From: Meconema thalassinum
Lineage: Eukaryota > Arthropoda > Insecta > Orthoptera > Tettigoniidae
Assembly (NCBI GenBank): GCA_946902985.2
Contig: OX336389.2
Location: 1,288,970,792 to 1,289,034,791, forward strand
Length of the DNA: 64,000 nucleotides
Direction: 5' to 3'
This document shows, one piece after another, positions 44,683 to 56,369 of this stretch. A program made the translations under genes and the position numbers. Each line of letters starts with the position of its first letter. Positions within the stretch are counted from its first letter, which is position 1. A model generated the notes under the pieces. The model saw only the letters and a list, made by a program, of their open reading frames with translations. It was not told where the DNA came from and made no database searches.

Positions 44683-45314
44683 TGACATCGTCCGAACGAC
44701 GTCATGCATCGCCCTTCTCGTCTTTAATCGCTGGCTCATCGCTGGACCATCGGGATGTGGGAAGACGAATCTTCAGCTTACTATTCACCTCCTTAAACGG
44801 TGCGCTTTCAAAATATCTATTTTTTTGCCAAATCGCTCTATCAACCTCTCTATGTCTTCTTGGAACAGGTGATGTCGGGTCTGCACAACGATATCATTGT
44901 CTACTTTACAGTCCCAGTGCAAGAAGATGTCATCTCTCCGGATAGAGTTCGACCCAATTCACTCATAATTTTTGATGATGTGTCTATGGAACGACAGGCC
45001 ATCACCCAGGCCTACTTTAGCGTGGGACTCATGTATATATAGACTGTTTCTATGTTTGTCAAACCTATTCACGTATAACTAAACAGTTCATTCGTGACGA
45101 TCCAAATGTGATTGAATTCTTCCAACAGAATGAACGAAACATGCGTCACGTCTACGATGATTACATGAACTCAGATATGACCTTTCAAACCTTTGCACAG
45201 TTGTGTGCCACGTGTTGGAATGCTCACCAACATGGTTGTCTTGTTATCGATAAGCAGAGTGGCATCGACAATGGTCGCTACCGTATGGGTTTTGATCATT
45301 TTATTCGTATTTGA
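44683..45314 (+). pseudogene. Polinton packaging ATPase, decayed
   Basis: Across three frames the order is that of the FtsK/HerA-type genome-packaging ATPase of Polintons. Walker A is IAGPSGCGKT (about 44736-44765), then FFAKSLYQPLYVFLEQV, and Walker B is SLIIFDDVSMERQ (about 44960-45000). Then come a CQTYSRITKQFIRDDPNVIEF segment (the first part lies in a broken frame), HVYDDYMNSDMTFQTF, and a C-terminal VIDKQSGIDNGRYRMGFD before TGA at 45312-45314. At least two frameshifts (near 44820 and 45045) inactivate it. The length of about 210 residues matches the family. In a live Polinton it would pump DNA into capsids. Confidence 0.75.
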
Positions 45315-46285
45315 GCTGCATTGTTTTATCGAACGTCACTCGTTCCATGCATAACAACAGCAGAGAGCCAATTAAAGAAACAAATTATCCGTGCATTCGA
45401 CGTAAGTTCCGCGAACTGAAACGCATACCTGCCGATAGTGAGCTGTTTGTCGAGAAACATTTAAAATCACCTCTGCATGCCATGTTGAAGCTATCATCAA
45501 AGTCCGGCAAGCCCACAACACTATCTAAAGCAACACAGACGATCGAGGAGGTGGAAGAAGAAGAGGACGAAGTGGAAGATGACGTTTTTACTCCTATAAT
45601 ACAATCACCGCTTCCACAGTTTCTGACAACATCGGTTATTGCTGAAACGGCCTCTAGCTCCAAGCGACTTACTGTGTCGGAAATCTTGTATACACCTGAA
45701 CATCATGCACGGTTGAAAGCTATTCTCATAAAGAATTTTGGAACGTTGGTTTCACCATACCTCGAACAGTTTTTTACTAAGAAGCCCGACACTACCTATG
45801 GCATTCGCTATGAAAATGAATGTTTCTGGGTTAGTGATTCAGATTTCATGATAAGTGATACTGACCTTTTCGTTAAGAAAGTTTGATGCCAATTGAAACC
45901 AGGCCTTTTAGAAGTTCTATTCTCGCATACATTTCTTAAATAGGACTATACAAAACATGATCTTGAGAAGTATAAGACCATCTTGTTTGCTATGATTGCT
46001 TTTAGTTGTAATTATAAGCGTTCCGAAGCGGTAAGTGCTAATAAGGGTGCCAAATATAAAATCAACATATCGAAATAGTTTCCTACCAATGAGTGTGTTC
46101 GCCGTTAAAAGTCAGCATCCGGCGTCTGGTTTAAAACTGTAAAACCTTTCATCGATGTCTCCTACTGGAACGAGCCCAATAAGTTGGCCAATCGCCTACA
46201 GTTCTTGCACGCATCAAAACAGGCTGGCCATAAGGGAGAAATGTTAGAAATAGAAAAGTTTCACCATGCTGGCATGATTATTCTA
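45315..46285 (+). pseudogene. Polinton-associated protein (DUF8207-like), decayed
   Basis: A 191-residue frame to 45886 holds DSELFVEKHLKSPLHAML, PTTLSKATQTIEEVEEEEDE (acidic) and KKPDTTYGIRYENECFWVSD. After the stop, fragments continue in broken frames to YWNEPNKLANRLQFLHASKQ near 46155-46215. The arm genes at 57733-58435 share the first and last blocks, which shows they belong to one family. I recall it as the arthropod protein group named DUF8207, adjacent to ATPase and integrase in Polintons; its function is unknown. Position and strand fit one Polinton remnant with its neighbours. Confidence 0.55.
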
Positions 46286-46296
46286 TGGCTCCATGC

Positions 46297-47212
46297 GTCA
46301 CTACCCCCTCGCCTGTTAAAACGGCAATTTCTCTCGAGTTGCATAGACCAGCTTGTCGCGTCTACCTTCGTCGTCATGTCTTCACACGGGGTGTCGACGA
46401 TATTTGGCAAACTGTACTGGTTGAAATGATTCCCTATTCTAAAGCTAATGACGGTGTCAGCTATTTGCTCACCGACATCCACGTCTATTCCAAAATGGCT
46501 TTTGTTGAATCTTTGCGTAATAAATCAGAGAGTCTGGTCACCACTGCATTTAAAAACAATATTCAACAGTCAAAATGACTACCTCATCTGCTCCAAACGG
46601 GTCTAGGCAAAGAGGTTTTCAACAAGATGTTTGCCAGCTATCTCAAGACACTCGGTATACTTCACTGTTCCACTTATAGTAATCTGAAAGTAAATGTTGT
46701 GGATCGTTTCAACCGAACATTAGGGACACACATGTGGCAACAATTTACAGCTAGAGAAAACATATCGCTGACTCGAACTCTTAGAGAGCCTGGTGTCACG
46801 GTACGACACAAAAATAGAACCATCGGAATGAAATCACGTCTTGCAACCGAGAACAGCAAACGATTGGATCGCATTCACAATGGTATCAAAACAGAAGACC
46901 CATGGCGTCATCGATTTCGTGTCGGTGTATATGTACGCTTCAGTAAACGTAAGTCTATATTTGCTAAAGGATACATCCCAAACTGAAGCACTGAGACTTT
47001 TCACATTCCCCAAGAAAGACTCCACGATCCAGTCTCCTATTAACTCCAGGACAACACAGGACAGCCCATAGGAGGAGGTTTCTACGTGGAAGAACTTCAA
47101 GAGACCCAGTTTCCCGAGCACTACCTCGTGGAAAAGGTGCTTCAAACACGTGGAATGGCTAGGTTTTAACACTACCTTTAAGTTTTGGATCAATAAATCC
47201 GATATCGTCTAA
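46297..47212 (+). pseudogene. Polinton integrase, decayed
   Basis: It begins near RRHVFTRGVDDIWQTVLVEM (about 46345-46420), where family members have Asp in the W-Q-x-D position; here it is Val, so the first catalytic Asp is lost. Then come VYSKMAFVESL, a stop at 46576, a degraded second Asp region (QTGLGKEVFN), and NVVDRFNRTLGTHMW, where the third catalytic residue is Asp instead of Glu. The C-terminus is a broken chromodomain ending near 47212 (WLGFNTTFKFWINKS-like). It is a distant relative of the integrase in the palindromic element (shared RFNRTL and THMW). Confidence 0.7.
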
Positions 47213-47684
47213 TCCATCTCATCTTTTATTTATCTTCACGTTCCCGGAGAGAGGGTTATAGCTTGCATGACGTAATACGATGTCTCAAAACAAATACGGT
47301 ATCCACTTGTTTACAAAGTCACGTGTCCTCTCCGGACATTGTATTACCATCACCAGGAACCAAAATGACTGACCACTTAGAACCAACATGGCCGATGCTC
47401 TCCCTGACACGGTTGACCAACTGTCATCATGTGACGTCATGAGGCCTGGATCCAGCAATGGCTAAAGCGGAGGGGGGCGGGCACTGTGCATTGAAAGATC
47501 GTGTGGGTTGCGTACATTTTAAAAGTAAACTATACTTTTGATATAAGAACATAAGAGATTTTTTTTGACATTAACTGCACATGCTAACTACTCATAATTA
47601 CTCTCACAGACAGTTTTGTACAATGTTAATTTGAAATTTAAAAAAAAAACAATTATATCAAAAACAACTAACACAAACCAGTTC
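47213..47684. other. No recognisable gene
   Basis: Spacer between the Polinton remnant and the hAT remnant, with a poly(A) run near 47641. No TIR match to either element by eye. Confidence 0.4.
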
Positions 47685-49544
47685 CTAGATAATAAACTCC
47701 GCCCTCGGCTTTTTAGACTTCGCATACCTGTCAAATACTTTATCCACACAGACGTCAATATCTTTATGAATGTTTAGAGCTCGCGTCAGCCCGGAATGCG
47801 GCCGGCTCTGTGGGATTTGCGCAGAGAGAGAAAGATATACATTTCCACTGTTGCAACAGGTCCACCATGTCCGGGTCCCCACACCGCAGGCTGCTGCCAT
47901 GAGTTCCTGCGGTATGGCAACACCGTCGCTTACCTCAACGAGCCTGTCTCTTTCAAGCTGCTTTACACTTAGCTTTCCTGACAACACACTAGCTCAGATT
48001 CTCAAGACAGTCTGACTGTGATTGGTGGGATGGAAGTGACGCATGATGTAATGGTAGTGTTGTGTTCTGCGCACCGCCTTCCCGGCTGATTCGAGCTCTA
48101 GCAACGCTAAACCAACCAGACAAGATTCTCCCATCGAAGACCGAAGCCACGTTTTTATTCTGCGCAAGGTAAAAAAACCTCCTGTCTACGGTGGCGTTGC
48201 TTACAGGTAAAGTGGCTAGGAGTTTGAGCATGGTGGATACAAGGGGGTATACTTCCGGTAAGCAGGCATCCAGAGCGGCCTTTACTCCCGTTGGCTGATC
48301 TTTTTTCTTGTTGTTTTTGGACCTAATCAGGCACGTTGCTTTCCAGACCGTGATTTCACTTTCGAGGGCACGTTGTCCGATGGAAGGTTCAATTGGCAGA
48401 ATTCGGTGGAAACTCTCCCATAAGGCTTCTGACAGCTCAGCCATGTCGTCGTATTCAGTAGTACCTTTGACGATCTTTTCAGGCAAGAGAAGAGGAAGCG
48501 AGGAAACCGCCAAACTTTCAGGAGGAAAGCGACTGTGCAGATCTGAAATAACATTATCCAAGATCGGAATGTAAATAGACTGCCGGCAGAAGTCTTTTGG
48601 CGTACTGGTTGATGGTTCGAGCGGTATAGCTGCTGCTTTCTACATTGTTGAGGAACGGTAAGTTCAAGCGGAGGATCCATATCGATTTTCATGGCGAGGT
48701 CTGAAGCTTTCTTCCAGATGAAATCGAAGTTCCTGTCTGCTTCTTCTCTTTGTTTTGTCAATATGCTGATAGCGCTAGTGACCAAGTCAGCTCCTTGACT
48801 TAGATCCAAATCTTCGCTCTGTAACGCCTGGCTCAACTGCTTCGTATACGATAAAACGCTACTAAGGCAACAGGTCGCAGTGAGAAACTGTGGCTCACAT
48901 AAGGCTAAAATCAGGCAGTGAGTTTTGTTTGCCGTCTGGGCATCTTTCCATGACATGAGGCTATCTCAGAGAGAGCTTGTGTGATACCAGGCAAGTCTGC
49001 TTCCAACTGGAGGACACCGTCGTGCCGTTCCACCCATCTAGTTTTGCAAATGGTTTTCAGGGAGCATCCTAGAATATTCATCAACACATGCCTTCTTATT
49101 GGATGTGGAAATAAGGACTTCACTTGATTCATTGTTGACATGGCCTTTTTCATTTCAGGTACATTATTTGATTTGGACAGGGCGTTATTAAGTTTGTGGT
49201 TGTAGCATGAGGTCTTTAATGCGTTTTCAGCCTCCTTTTGTATTTCTGCAACTGCCCCGCTAACTTCCGACACCATGACCATGCAACTGTCACTGCCTAT
49301 ACCTACGCACTTTTTGACATCGAGGTAGTAATGATTTTTAAGTCGATTCACTACTATTTGTCCAACTGCTTCACCAGTTAGGGATAGCTCTTGAGGAATT
49401 TCTTCTTCTGTCTCCTTCTCCTCCTCGTCGGTTTCTGAAAGTTCTGCATCGTCACTAGGTGTTGACAAATAATTAGTTGGTTTCTTTGCCTTTTTCTTCA
49501 CAACAAACTACTAACTCGTCAAAGGCGCTGACGAATTCAACGAA
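47685..49544 (-). pseudogene. hAT transposase, C-terminal two thirds, decayed
   Basis: On the minus strand from 49538 downwards the landmarks are ELSLTGEAVGQ, CVGIGSDSCMVMVSEVSGAV (RNase H-fold Asp region), KTICKTRWVERHDGVLQ, a helical insertion domain (NFDFIWKKASDLAMKIDMDPP), and the C-terminal dimerisation motif LLATLPVSNATVDRRFFYL. The end, NIHKDIDVCVDKVFDRY and AKSKKPRAEFII, lies at 47685-47790, after about 130 bp of unrelated sequence. Three frames are used, so several indels have accumulated. This is the DUF4371/THAP12-like branch of hAT. The N-terminal part continues at 63557-64000, beyond the large insertion. The last six bases, 49539-49544, are the duplicated target aacgaa. Confidence 0.78.
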
Positions 49545-51377
49545 AGTAGGGGAGTGATGATGGTTCTAGGCCGCTCCAGAACCCTCCTTGCCCCACTACT
49601 AAGCCTCAGCCATGTTAAATATTTCTCGAACGCATGGTCCGATTTTGACAAATGAGGTGTCGTTGGACTCGGGCTGACGTCCTCTTTGCTATGGACCACT
49701 CGTTATATTTTTGAATTTTTTTGATTTTTTTCGTTTTCGAAAGTTGGTGATAGTTTGAAAACCAAACAGGATAGAACGTTGTGCTATGGCTCAAACAAAT
49801 GGTCTTTATGACCTTTATATTTGTAATAATTTATTTTTTATTTTTTATGTTTTTTTGAAAACACTCAAATTTTGAAAATTCTATATTTTGGAAACTAGGA
49901 ACTCTACAAAAAAGTTTGTTTGACATAAATCAATGATCCCTACCCCCTCTACCCCCAAAATAAATTTCAAGTCTCTAGAATGAAAACCTGTAGTAGTGGG
50001 GTAACACGGGAGCTGCTACACTTAGGAAGTTGTGAGCCCCTGCGACCTTGGAATGGAAGGAGCCATGCTAGGAGGGCGTGCTTGGATTCGATTTTTTCGT
50101 CTCGTCGTGCTCTTTACGGGAATGTAGGTGTCGAAAAGGTGAAAATCTGGAAACACGGTCTTTTTGTGGGGAAAAACGTGATTTTAGACTTTTTGCTATA
50201 TCTCGCGAACCAAGTATGCTAGAGGCGTGTACGACGGGTCCAAGGACTCGGGCTGACGTCCTCTCTGCTATGGACCACTCGTTATATTAAAAAAATGGAA
50301 ACTCGATTTTGGGGTAAACACGTGTTTTTTGTGATTTTTGCCGATATCTCACGGACCCATAACCGTAGAGACGTGTACGAGGTGTCCTAGGACTCGGGCT
50401 AACGCCCCCTTTCAAATGTGATAGATATTTTTTTCCAAAAAATAATTCACAAAGGGCCTAACGCCGTACATGTTGAAAAAAAATTCATTACCGTTACCTG
50501 TTTATAATGTTTATAAAGCGTGGTGGTTGAGAGAGACGATACGGCTGGGTGTGTGTGTGTGCCGCTGAACACGGTGGCTGCGTTCAATAGATCAATCGAT
50601 ATTTCGACGGGTCGGTTTATGACAGAGCGAGGGTGCGTTTTTTCACACATTTTACCTTTAACGTGTAAACGGTAATGAGAACTTGGTTCTATGTTGGTCG
50701 AAGCGAGTAGAGAAAACCAACTTGCAGAGGAGCAGGAGGTGAATGTCATTTGAGCTTATTGGAAGGCGCCGATCTGACTTGACAACTGGTGACGCTTGAA
50801 GGTGAAATAATCTGACCATTGTGGTGGCAGGGAAGAGCGAAAGGCATGTGAACATGTGTGAAACCACATGCACGCTAAACCAGTGACATCCTGTCTTGCT
50901 TCGTACGTGACAAAATGCAAGTTCAGGTGAAATTTGATCTACCACAGGTGTTCGCTTGGGACGTTTGCTGTCCACGTGCGCGATAACTGTTAACAAGTTA
51001 CATCCTGTTTTGCTTCGTACGTGACAAAATGCAAGTTGACGTGAAATTTGATCTGCCACAGGTGTTCACCTTGGACGTTAGCTGTCCACGTGCCTGATAA
51101 CAGAATGTTCAAAGCGTGGGAATCGCTGAATCAGTAAAAAGTATGATCTAACTTGTGGGAATGATGTCACAACCAATAGATAGGCAAGAGCTGCGAACAG
51201 CAGTGGTGGTAGGTGGAGGGGGGGGGGGGGAGAGGGGGGAGGGGTAATGTAAGAGAGAACACAGGTGGAAAGGGAAAGACAAACATGTATGAACATGCAC
51301 GAAGCGCGGAGCGCTGTACACACAGAGCTATATATAGGTGGTGTACAGCATGTGTGAATAAATAAAAAGTACACAGG

Positions 51378-52131
51378 TTCACGCAACATGTAATTTATGA
51401 TCCAAGAATTAAACGTGGAGTTAAACCCTAACCATTTGACATAGAGTTTATTTCCTTTTTGTTTCAACACTTTTTCCACAAGATAATGCTGAGGAAATGC
51501 TGTTTTCTGAAGTTTATGGAGATAAAATCTACCTTTTATGGGTTGACGGTTGAGGTCCTCGAGTTAATAGGTGACTGGAGTGTCCAAGTTGACTCGACGA
51601 ATTCTAAATAGTTCAGTCCCCCACTGAGGCGTGTAGCCCTTATTGAAGGCAGACTTAAATTTGCTCACACGAACAAAATCCCCAATTTTCAGTCGGTGAC
51701 GTTTAGGATCGGCTGTTTTTATGGGGTTAAACAGTTTATCCAATCGCTGAATATTTTTAGTTACGAGACGTGGCTTGGTCCCAATCGTTCTATGTTTGGT
51801 GTCATTGTAACGTGATACTAGCTCAGGTAACATGTCCAACCGGCGATACGTGCCCTGAGCGGTTAACGCTTTCCACATATGGGTTTTCAATGTTCGGTTG
51901 AACCGTTCGACCACACTGGCTTTGAGGTTGCTGTACGTGGTGTAATGGTGAATATCCTTAGATTTGAGAAAACTGGAGAAATCCTTGTTGAAAAATTATT
52001 TCCCCTGGTCAGTTTGTAGCAGCTGAGGTTGACGTTTGGAGTGTTGGATAATATGTTGAAAGGCCTTGGTAACTAGTGGGCCAGACTTGCGACGCACAGG
52101 TTCAACAAAGGCCATTTTGGAATAGACATCT
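51378..52131 (-). pseudogene. Polinton integrase, left arm
   Basis: The mirror copy of the integrase at 60969-61721. It shares the TAA at the second-Asp motif (51996-51998), and it has in addition its own nonsense codon: a single base differs after the DTPVTY motif (51564-51566), giving TAA where the right arm has TTA. A one-base loss near 51410 also alters the last residues. See the right-arm entry for domains. Confidence 0.78.
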
Positions 52132-52362
52132 ATTTTACAATAGGTAGCGCACGAGTAGTTTCTACAAATGAGTTACGGCGCACGAGTCGATTCAACAAAG
52201 TTCCGTTTGCGTTCATATACCATTCATTCGATTGAGATTGAACTTCAATTGTTTGGTTTTCAAATGCAGTGGTAGATAGTCGTTATTTTGTAAAACATTC
52301 TTACTTGCAGTAGTAATAAGACTCTATGGTTTCGCTAACACATAGATAGACTGTATTATTGC

Positions 52363-52634
52363 CATGGTCAAGCACTCACATTAAGATCATTTACAAAATC
52401 ATAAAATGAAAAATAAAAAATCTTGTTTTGAAAATATCGTTTTTCAACATACACAAAATAAATATATAAAAAATTTGTAAACAGAAAAATGGAAAATCCA
52501 TGGTCAAGCACTCACATTAAGATCATTTACAAAATCATAAAATGAAAAATAAAAATCTTGTTTTGGAAATATCGATTTTTTTCAACATACACAAAATAAA
52601 TATATAAAAAATTTGTAAACAGCAAAATGGAAAA
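52363..52634. repeat. Tandem ~136-bp duplication, left arm
   Basis: A unit starting CATGGTCAAGCACTCACATT at 52363 repeats at 52499. The mirror pair lies at about 60465-60736 in the right arm. Very AT-rich, no coding sense. Confidence 0.75.
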
Positions 52635-53434
52635 TCCAAGTTTCCATATAGACAAAATTTAAAAACCTTAAACGGACATTTAAGAAAATATATGCAAATG
52701 GGAAATTGACAAATGTGTAAATATAAAAATGGAAAAATCCATGTTTCCATATCATGAAATTGAAAAACATCAAACTGTCATTTAAAAAAATGCAAATGGA
52801 AAATTGACAAATTGCAATGTGTGAAATGTGAAATTGAACAAATGGCTATCATTATTTAAAAAAAAGAACATGGTGCTCTATGGTTGAGGTGTGAATCAAA
52901 CCCTCTCTACTTATTTGGACCACCCGAGACTGAGTAGACTAGTTTTAGTTGTCATACCACTTTTAAAAGTTTGTGTTAAATCTAGGAATTGAACCCAAGA
53001 GCTTGTAGGGGAGATCCAAGGTTATAATATGTTAAACAGATAGCCTTGAATGTAGGGTGTGGTAGCTATATAGAAATGAGACGTTTCGCTCGGGGCAGGG
53101 AGGCATAGAGATCAGCATCAAACCAGTCAAAAGACTGACGACTCAAAACAACATGTAGAGCTCACCAAAATAATGTTGTGTAACGGTAAATGTTAGTCAA
53201 CGAACAGTAATGCATTACTAAAACCCATGACACGATACCTAAGAGCTTTTCTAAAATTATTTTAAAATGCCTTTAACCCTATATTAAACACCCAGTTCAC
53301 AAGACTCATAACTGCAATGTTATGGTCAAACAAAACAAAATCTATATTTCAAAACAAACAAGTGGTTTAGTCAATGTATACTGGAAAAAGTTTTATAAAC
53401 ACTCAAGTCCACAAAAATAATTAAATTAGTAACA

Positions 53435-53520
53435 GTCAGGTTGACCGAGTGGTTATGGTGTTTGACTTAAGTTCAAATTTTCTGTACAAGAAAGCAAGGG
53501 TTCGAATCCCTTACCTGATA
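53435..53520 (+). tRNA. tRNA-Leu(UAA), left arm
   Basis: An 86-nt type II cloverleaf can be laid out completely. Acceptor GTCAGGT pairs with ACCTGAT (one G-U), D stem ACC/GGT, anticodon stem TTTGA/TCAAA with loop CTTAAGT (anticodon TAA). The long variable arm has TTTCT/AGAAA, T arm is AAGGG-TTCGAAT-CCCTT, and the discriminator is A as usual for Leu. There is no intron and no encoded CCA. It has both internal promoter boxes (TGACCGAGTGG and GGTTCGAATCC). No T run follows closely, so Pol III termination is unclear. Confidence 0.85.
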
Positions 53521-53547
53521 TAACTATTGCCTCAACATGGCTTGACC

Positions 53548-53593
53548 ACACTCTATTATTGTGTACTCGGTACACAAACCATAAATAGAGTGT
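53548..53593. repeat. Hairpin 28 nt after the tRNA, left arm
   Basis: The outer stem ACACTCTATT/AATAGAGTGT and inner stem TTGTGTAC/GTACACAA surround a 3-nt loop. The mirror copy at 59506-59551 keeps both stems with one base changed in the inner one. It could act in RNA 3'-end formation or be a small foldback. Confidence 0.6.
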
Positions 53594-53783
53594 ATTGTTT
53601 AAGGTCACTCTCTTTGCGAACATAGTCAGAGACTGTTGATGGTTAACAATTGCATTAATAGTGGGACATAGGGATAGCAATTAAGAAAAACAGACAATAC
53701 CCATACACTATTTTTATTTATTTAATGTAAGTACTTGTACAATAGTTATATACAAACTACAATTCTCTTTTGTCTATTACTAT

Positions 53784-54240
53784 CTAGTCCTTTTCGATCC
53801 ACTTGCATATCAAGGGCAGATGACTTTGTAGTTCAGCCCCTTTAAACAACAATAACACTACTTCTTGCATAGTCTGTGATGTTGATGACTCTTGAGGCGT
53901 GGAAGATGGATACAACATAACTTTTACAACAGGGGTTAAACGTTGCTCAACAAACAATGCACTATTTTGAGTAGCAACATCTTTCTCTTGTACTAACTTT
54001 TTAGCATTCTGATGATTTTTTGTCAACACCATTAGTGTTTTGTCTGGAGCACTACATCGCCTGATCACTCACACTTAAAACCACACCATTTCTACTTTTC
54101 ATATTGCCTCGACATCTTGTTGACCTCTGTTTTGAGCATCGCCAGAATATTATTCCTTTTACATTTTGTCGTCTATAGTTATAAGAGTAGCCTTTATAGA
54201 GTACACGTTGTTTACCTCGGTTAGTTGTAGTAAGTTCCAT
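53784..54240 (-). pseudogene. FLYWCH-type gene 2, left arm
   Basis: The mirror copy of 58859-59315; the ATG is at 54238-54240. The finger region (RVLYKGYSYNYRR, then IIFWRCSKQRSTRCRG) is followed by a frameshift near 54055, then a tail with QNSALFVEQRLTPVVKVML. See the right-arm copy. Confidence 0.6.
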
Positions 54241-54355
54241 AGTAGTAACTAACCTGTTAGTATGATTTGCACACTACAAAGGTTATCTCTGTTCTGGTAA
54301 TTGAATTATTTAGCGTTGGCTTTTATATTTAATTCGTACAGTTTAAAGTAATAGA

Positions 54356-54617
54356 AAAGTGGTAGAAACGTGGTAGCAAAGTGGTAGACAATTGGTAACA
54401 TAGTGGTAGAAAAGTGGTAGCAAAGTGGTAGAAAAGTGGTAGAAAAGTGGCAGAAAAGTAGTAGAAAAGTGGTAGCAAAGTGGTAGAAAAGTGGTAGCAA
54501 ACTAGAAAAGTGGTAGAAAAGTGGCAGAAAAGTAGTAGAAAAGTGGTAGCAAAGTGGTAGAAAAGTGGTAGCACACTAGAAAAGTGGTAGCAAAGTGGTA
54601 GCAAAGTGGTAGAAAAT
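54356..54617. repeat. 11-bp minisatellite, left arm
   Basis: About two dozen copies of GTGGTAGAAAA / GTGGTAGCAAA in tandem. The mirror array is at 58482-58747. It lies between the two FLYWCH-type genes. Confidence 0.85.
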
Positions 54618-54663
54618 ATTACATGTATTGTTAAGAAATAGTTTAAGCGGTTACATGGATTCA

Positions 54664-55349
54664 TTACACTATAATTTTAGCATCACGAAGCTCATTTTCT
54701 ATATCCAAAAGTTCTTCCTCATATTTAGTATGACCAGCCTGTTTACAGGTATGCAAGTACTGAAGCCGCTGGATTAGCTTACTGGGATTGTTCCAGTAAA
54801 CAAATTTAACATATGATTTTTTTGGGTGTAAACCATTATCATCATCATCATCATCATTATCATCATAATCATCATCATCATCAATATAATTATCATCAAT
54901 ATAATCATCATCACTATTACTATCTAATCCTTTTTGTTCATCTTGCAATGCAACAACCTTTGGCATAGTTTGTGTTGTCTTTGATAGTGTTAGAGGTTTC
55001 TTAGACGTTAACGACTGTCCTAACATGTCTTTTTCAGGAGATAATAAATGCTCTTTAACAAACAAAGCACTATCTTGAGCCACACTATTTTTTTCTTGGT
55101 CTTGCTTTTTTTTACCTTGGTTAGAGTATTTTGTCCATTTAAATAAGTATTATTTTGAGATTTACAATGATGATCGATTGAAATAAGTATGTTGGAGCCT
55201 TTTGTCTTAATCATTCCTCGACACTTTTTAGATCGTTGTTTCGAACAGCACCAAATAACAGTTCCATTTTTATTAGTTCTTTTTACAATATATGCATATC
55301 CTTTATAGTAAGCACATGGCTTACCATAGCTAGTCGTTGATACTTCCAT
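54664..55349 (-). pseudogene. FLYWCH-type gene 1, left arm
   Basis: The mirror copy of 57733-58435; the ATG is at 55347-55349. The two frames (55349 to 55020, and 55083 to 54664) are split at an A-run that differs in length from the right arm. The acidic Asp run is shorter here than in the right arm. Domains are given in the right-arm entry. Confidence 0.65.
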
Positions 55350-56369
55350 GTCAACTGTTCAGCATAAACTAATCTCTAGTAAAGTTAACTCGATAATAAA
55401 AATGATTGTTTGTAGTATGTGCAGTTTAAAGTAAGAGCAAAAGTGGGAGTCAAATGGTATAAAAGTGTTAGCAAAGTGGTGGAAGAGTGGTAGCAGTTTA
55501 TAGTAGTCATGATCTTTTTTACTAGAATGTGATTTGAGTAAATGTAATTTCTAATCCTTAGCAGTGAGTAGTCAGTTAGTCTTGGTTCAGACAAGCGTAA
55601 ACAGTTCTCCAATGAATCAGAGATCAAGATTTTCATTATGAACCAGTTGTGTAACCAATTAGGTATCGGTACTTGATAGCTTCACACATGAACAAAAATT
55701 CCAACATATCTGACTTGAATTACATGATTTGAAAGTTGACAAAGAATATCCAATCAACCATTGTAGTTACAATGTCAGACACACAAAGACAAAATCAGCA
55801 TGAAATTTTAAGTTACAGGAAAATTCTATGAAATAGACTATGCAGGAAATTTGGAAATACACATCAAAAGTTTGCAACACCATCCTTCTAGCATATATAA
55901 ATTTTCGACATGGAAAGTGTGCACTGCCCCTAACATTAAACCAATTTATCAATAACACAAGTCAACAATCAAAACATTTTGTGTTGAGTCTATCATTTAA
56001 TGCATATATTCTGTCTACATTGAACAGTAACAAAAAACGCCATTCATAATTAATTAAGTTTGCTTTAATTCTTTATGTAATGATATATACATATTTAAAG
56101 TTTTGGCTGACTGTTCAGGGTGAATCGGCTTTGAACACATAAGAGAGGGAATATTTTAAGACTTAACCTCAGCTCACCTAACATAACCTAAATTTACCTA
56201 ACCTTACCTTGTCATATAGGTAAGAAACGGGTCAAGCTATGCTTTCGACTACCGAGTTTCAGCTACTTTTCAAGGTTACTCTCCCGAACATTGCCGGAGA
56301 CTGCTGATAAACACTTATATTCTCACGGCGGCGGCGCGCAACGACTTACATGACGCGCTCCCCCCTTTT

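Noticed and set aside
52535..52773. Aromatic-rich frames (mirror 60326-60564)
   Set aside because: Composition follows from AT-rich tandem DNA; no domain and two competing frames.
54306..54664. Two 60-110 residue Phe/Thr/Leu-rich frames that look like membrane proteins (mirror 58435-58793)
   Set aside because: They are translations of the 11-bp minisatellite; the repeat explains the open frame and the hydrophobicity.
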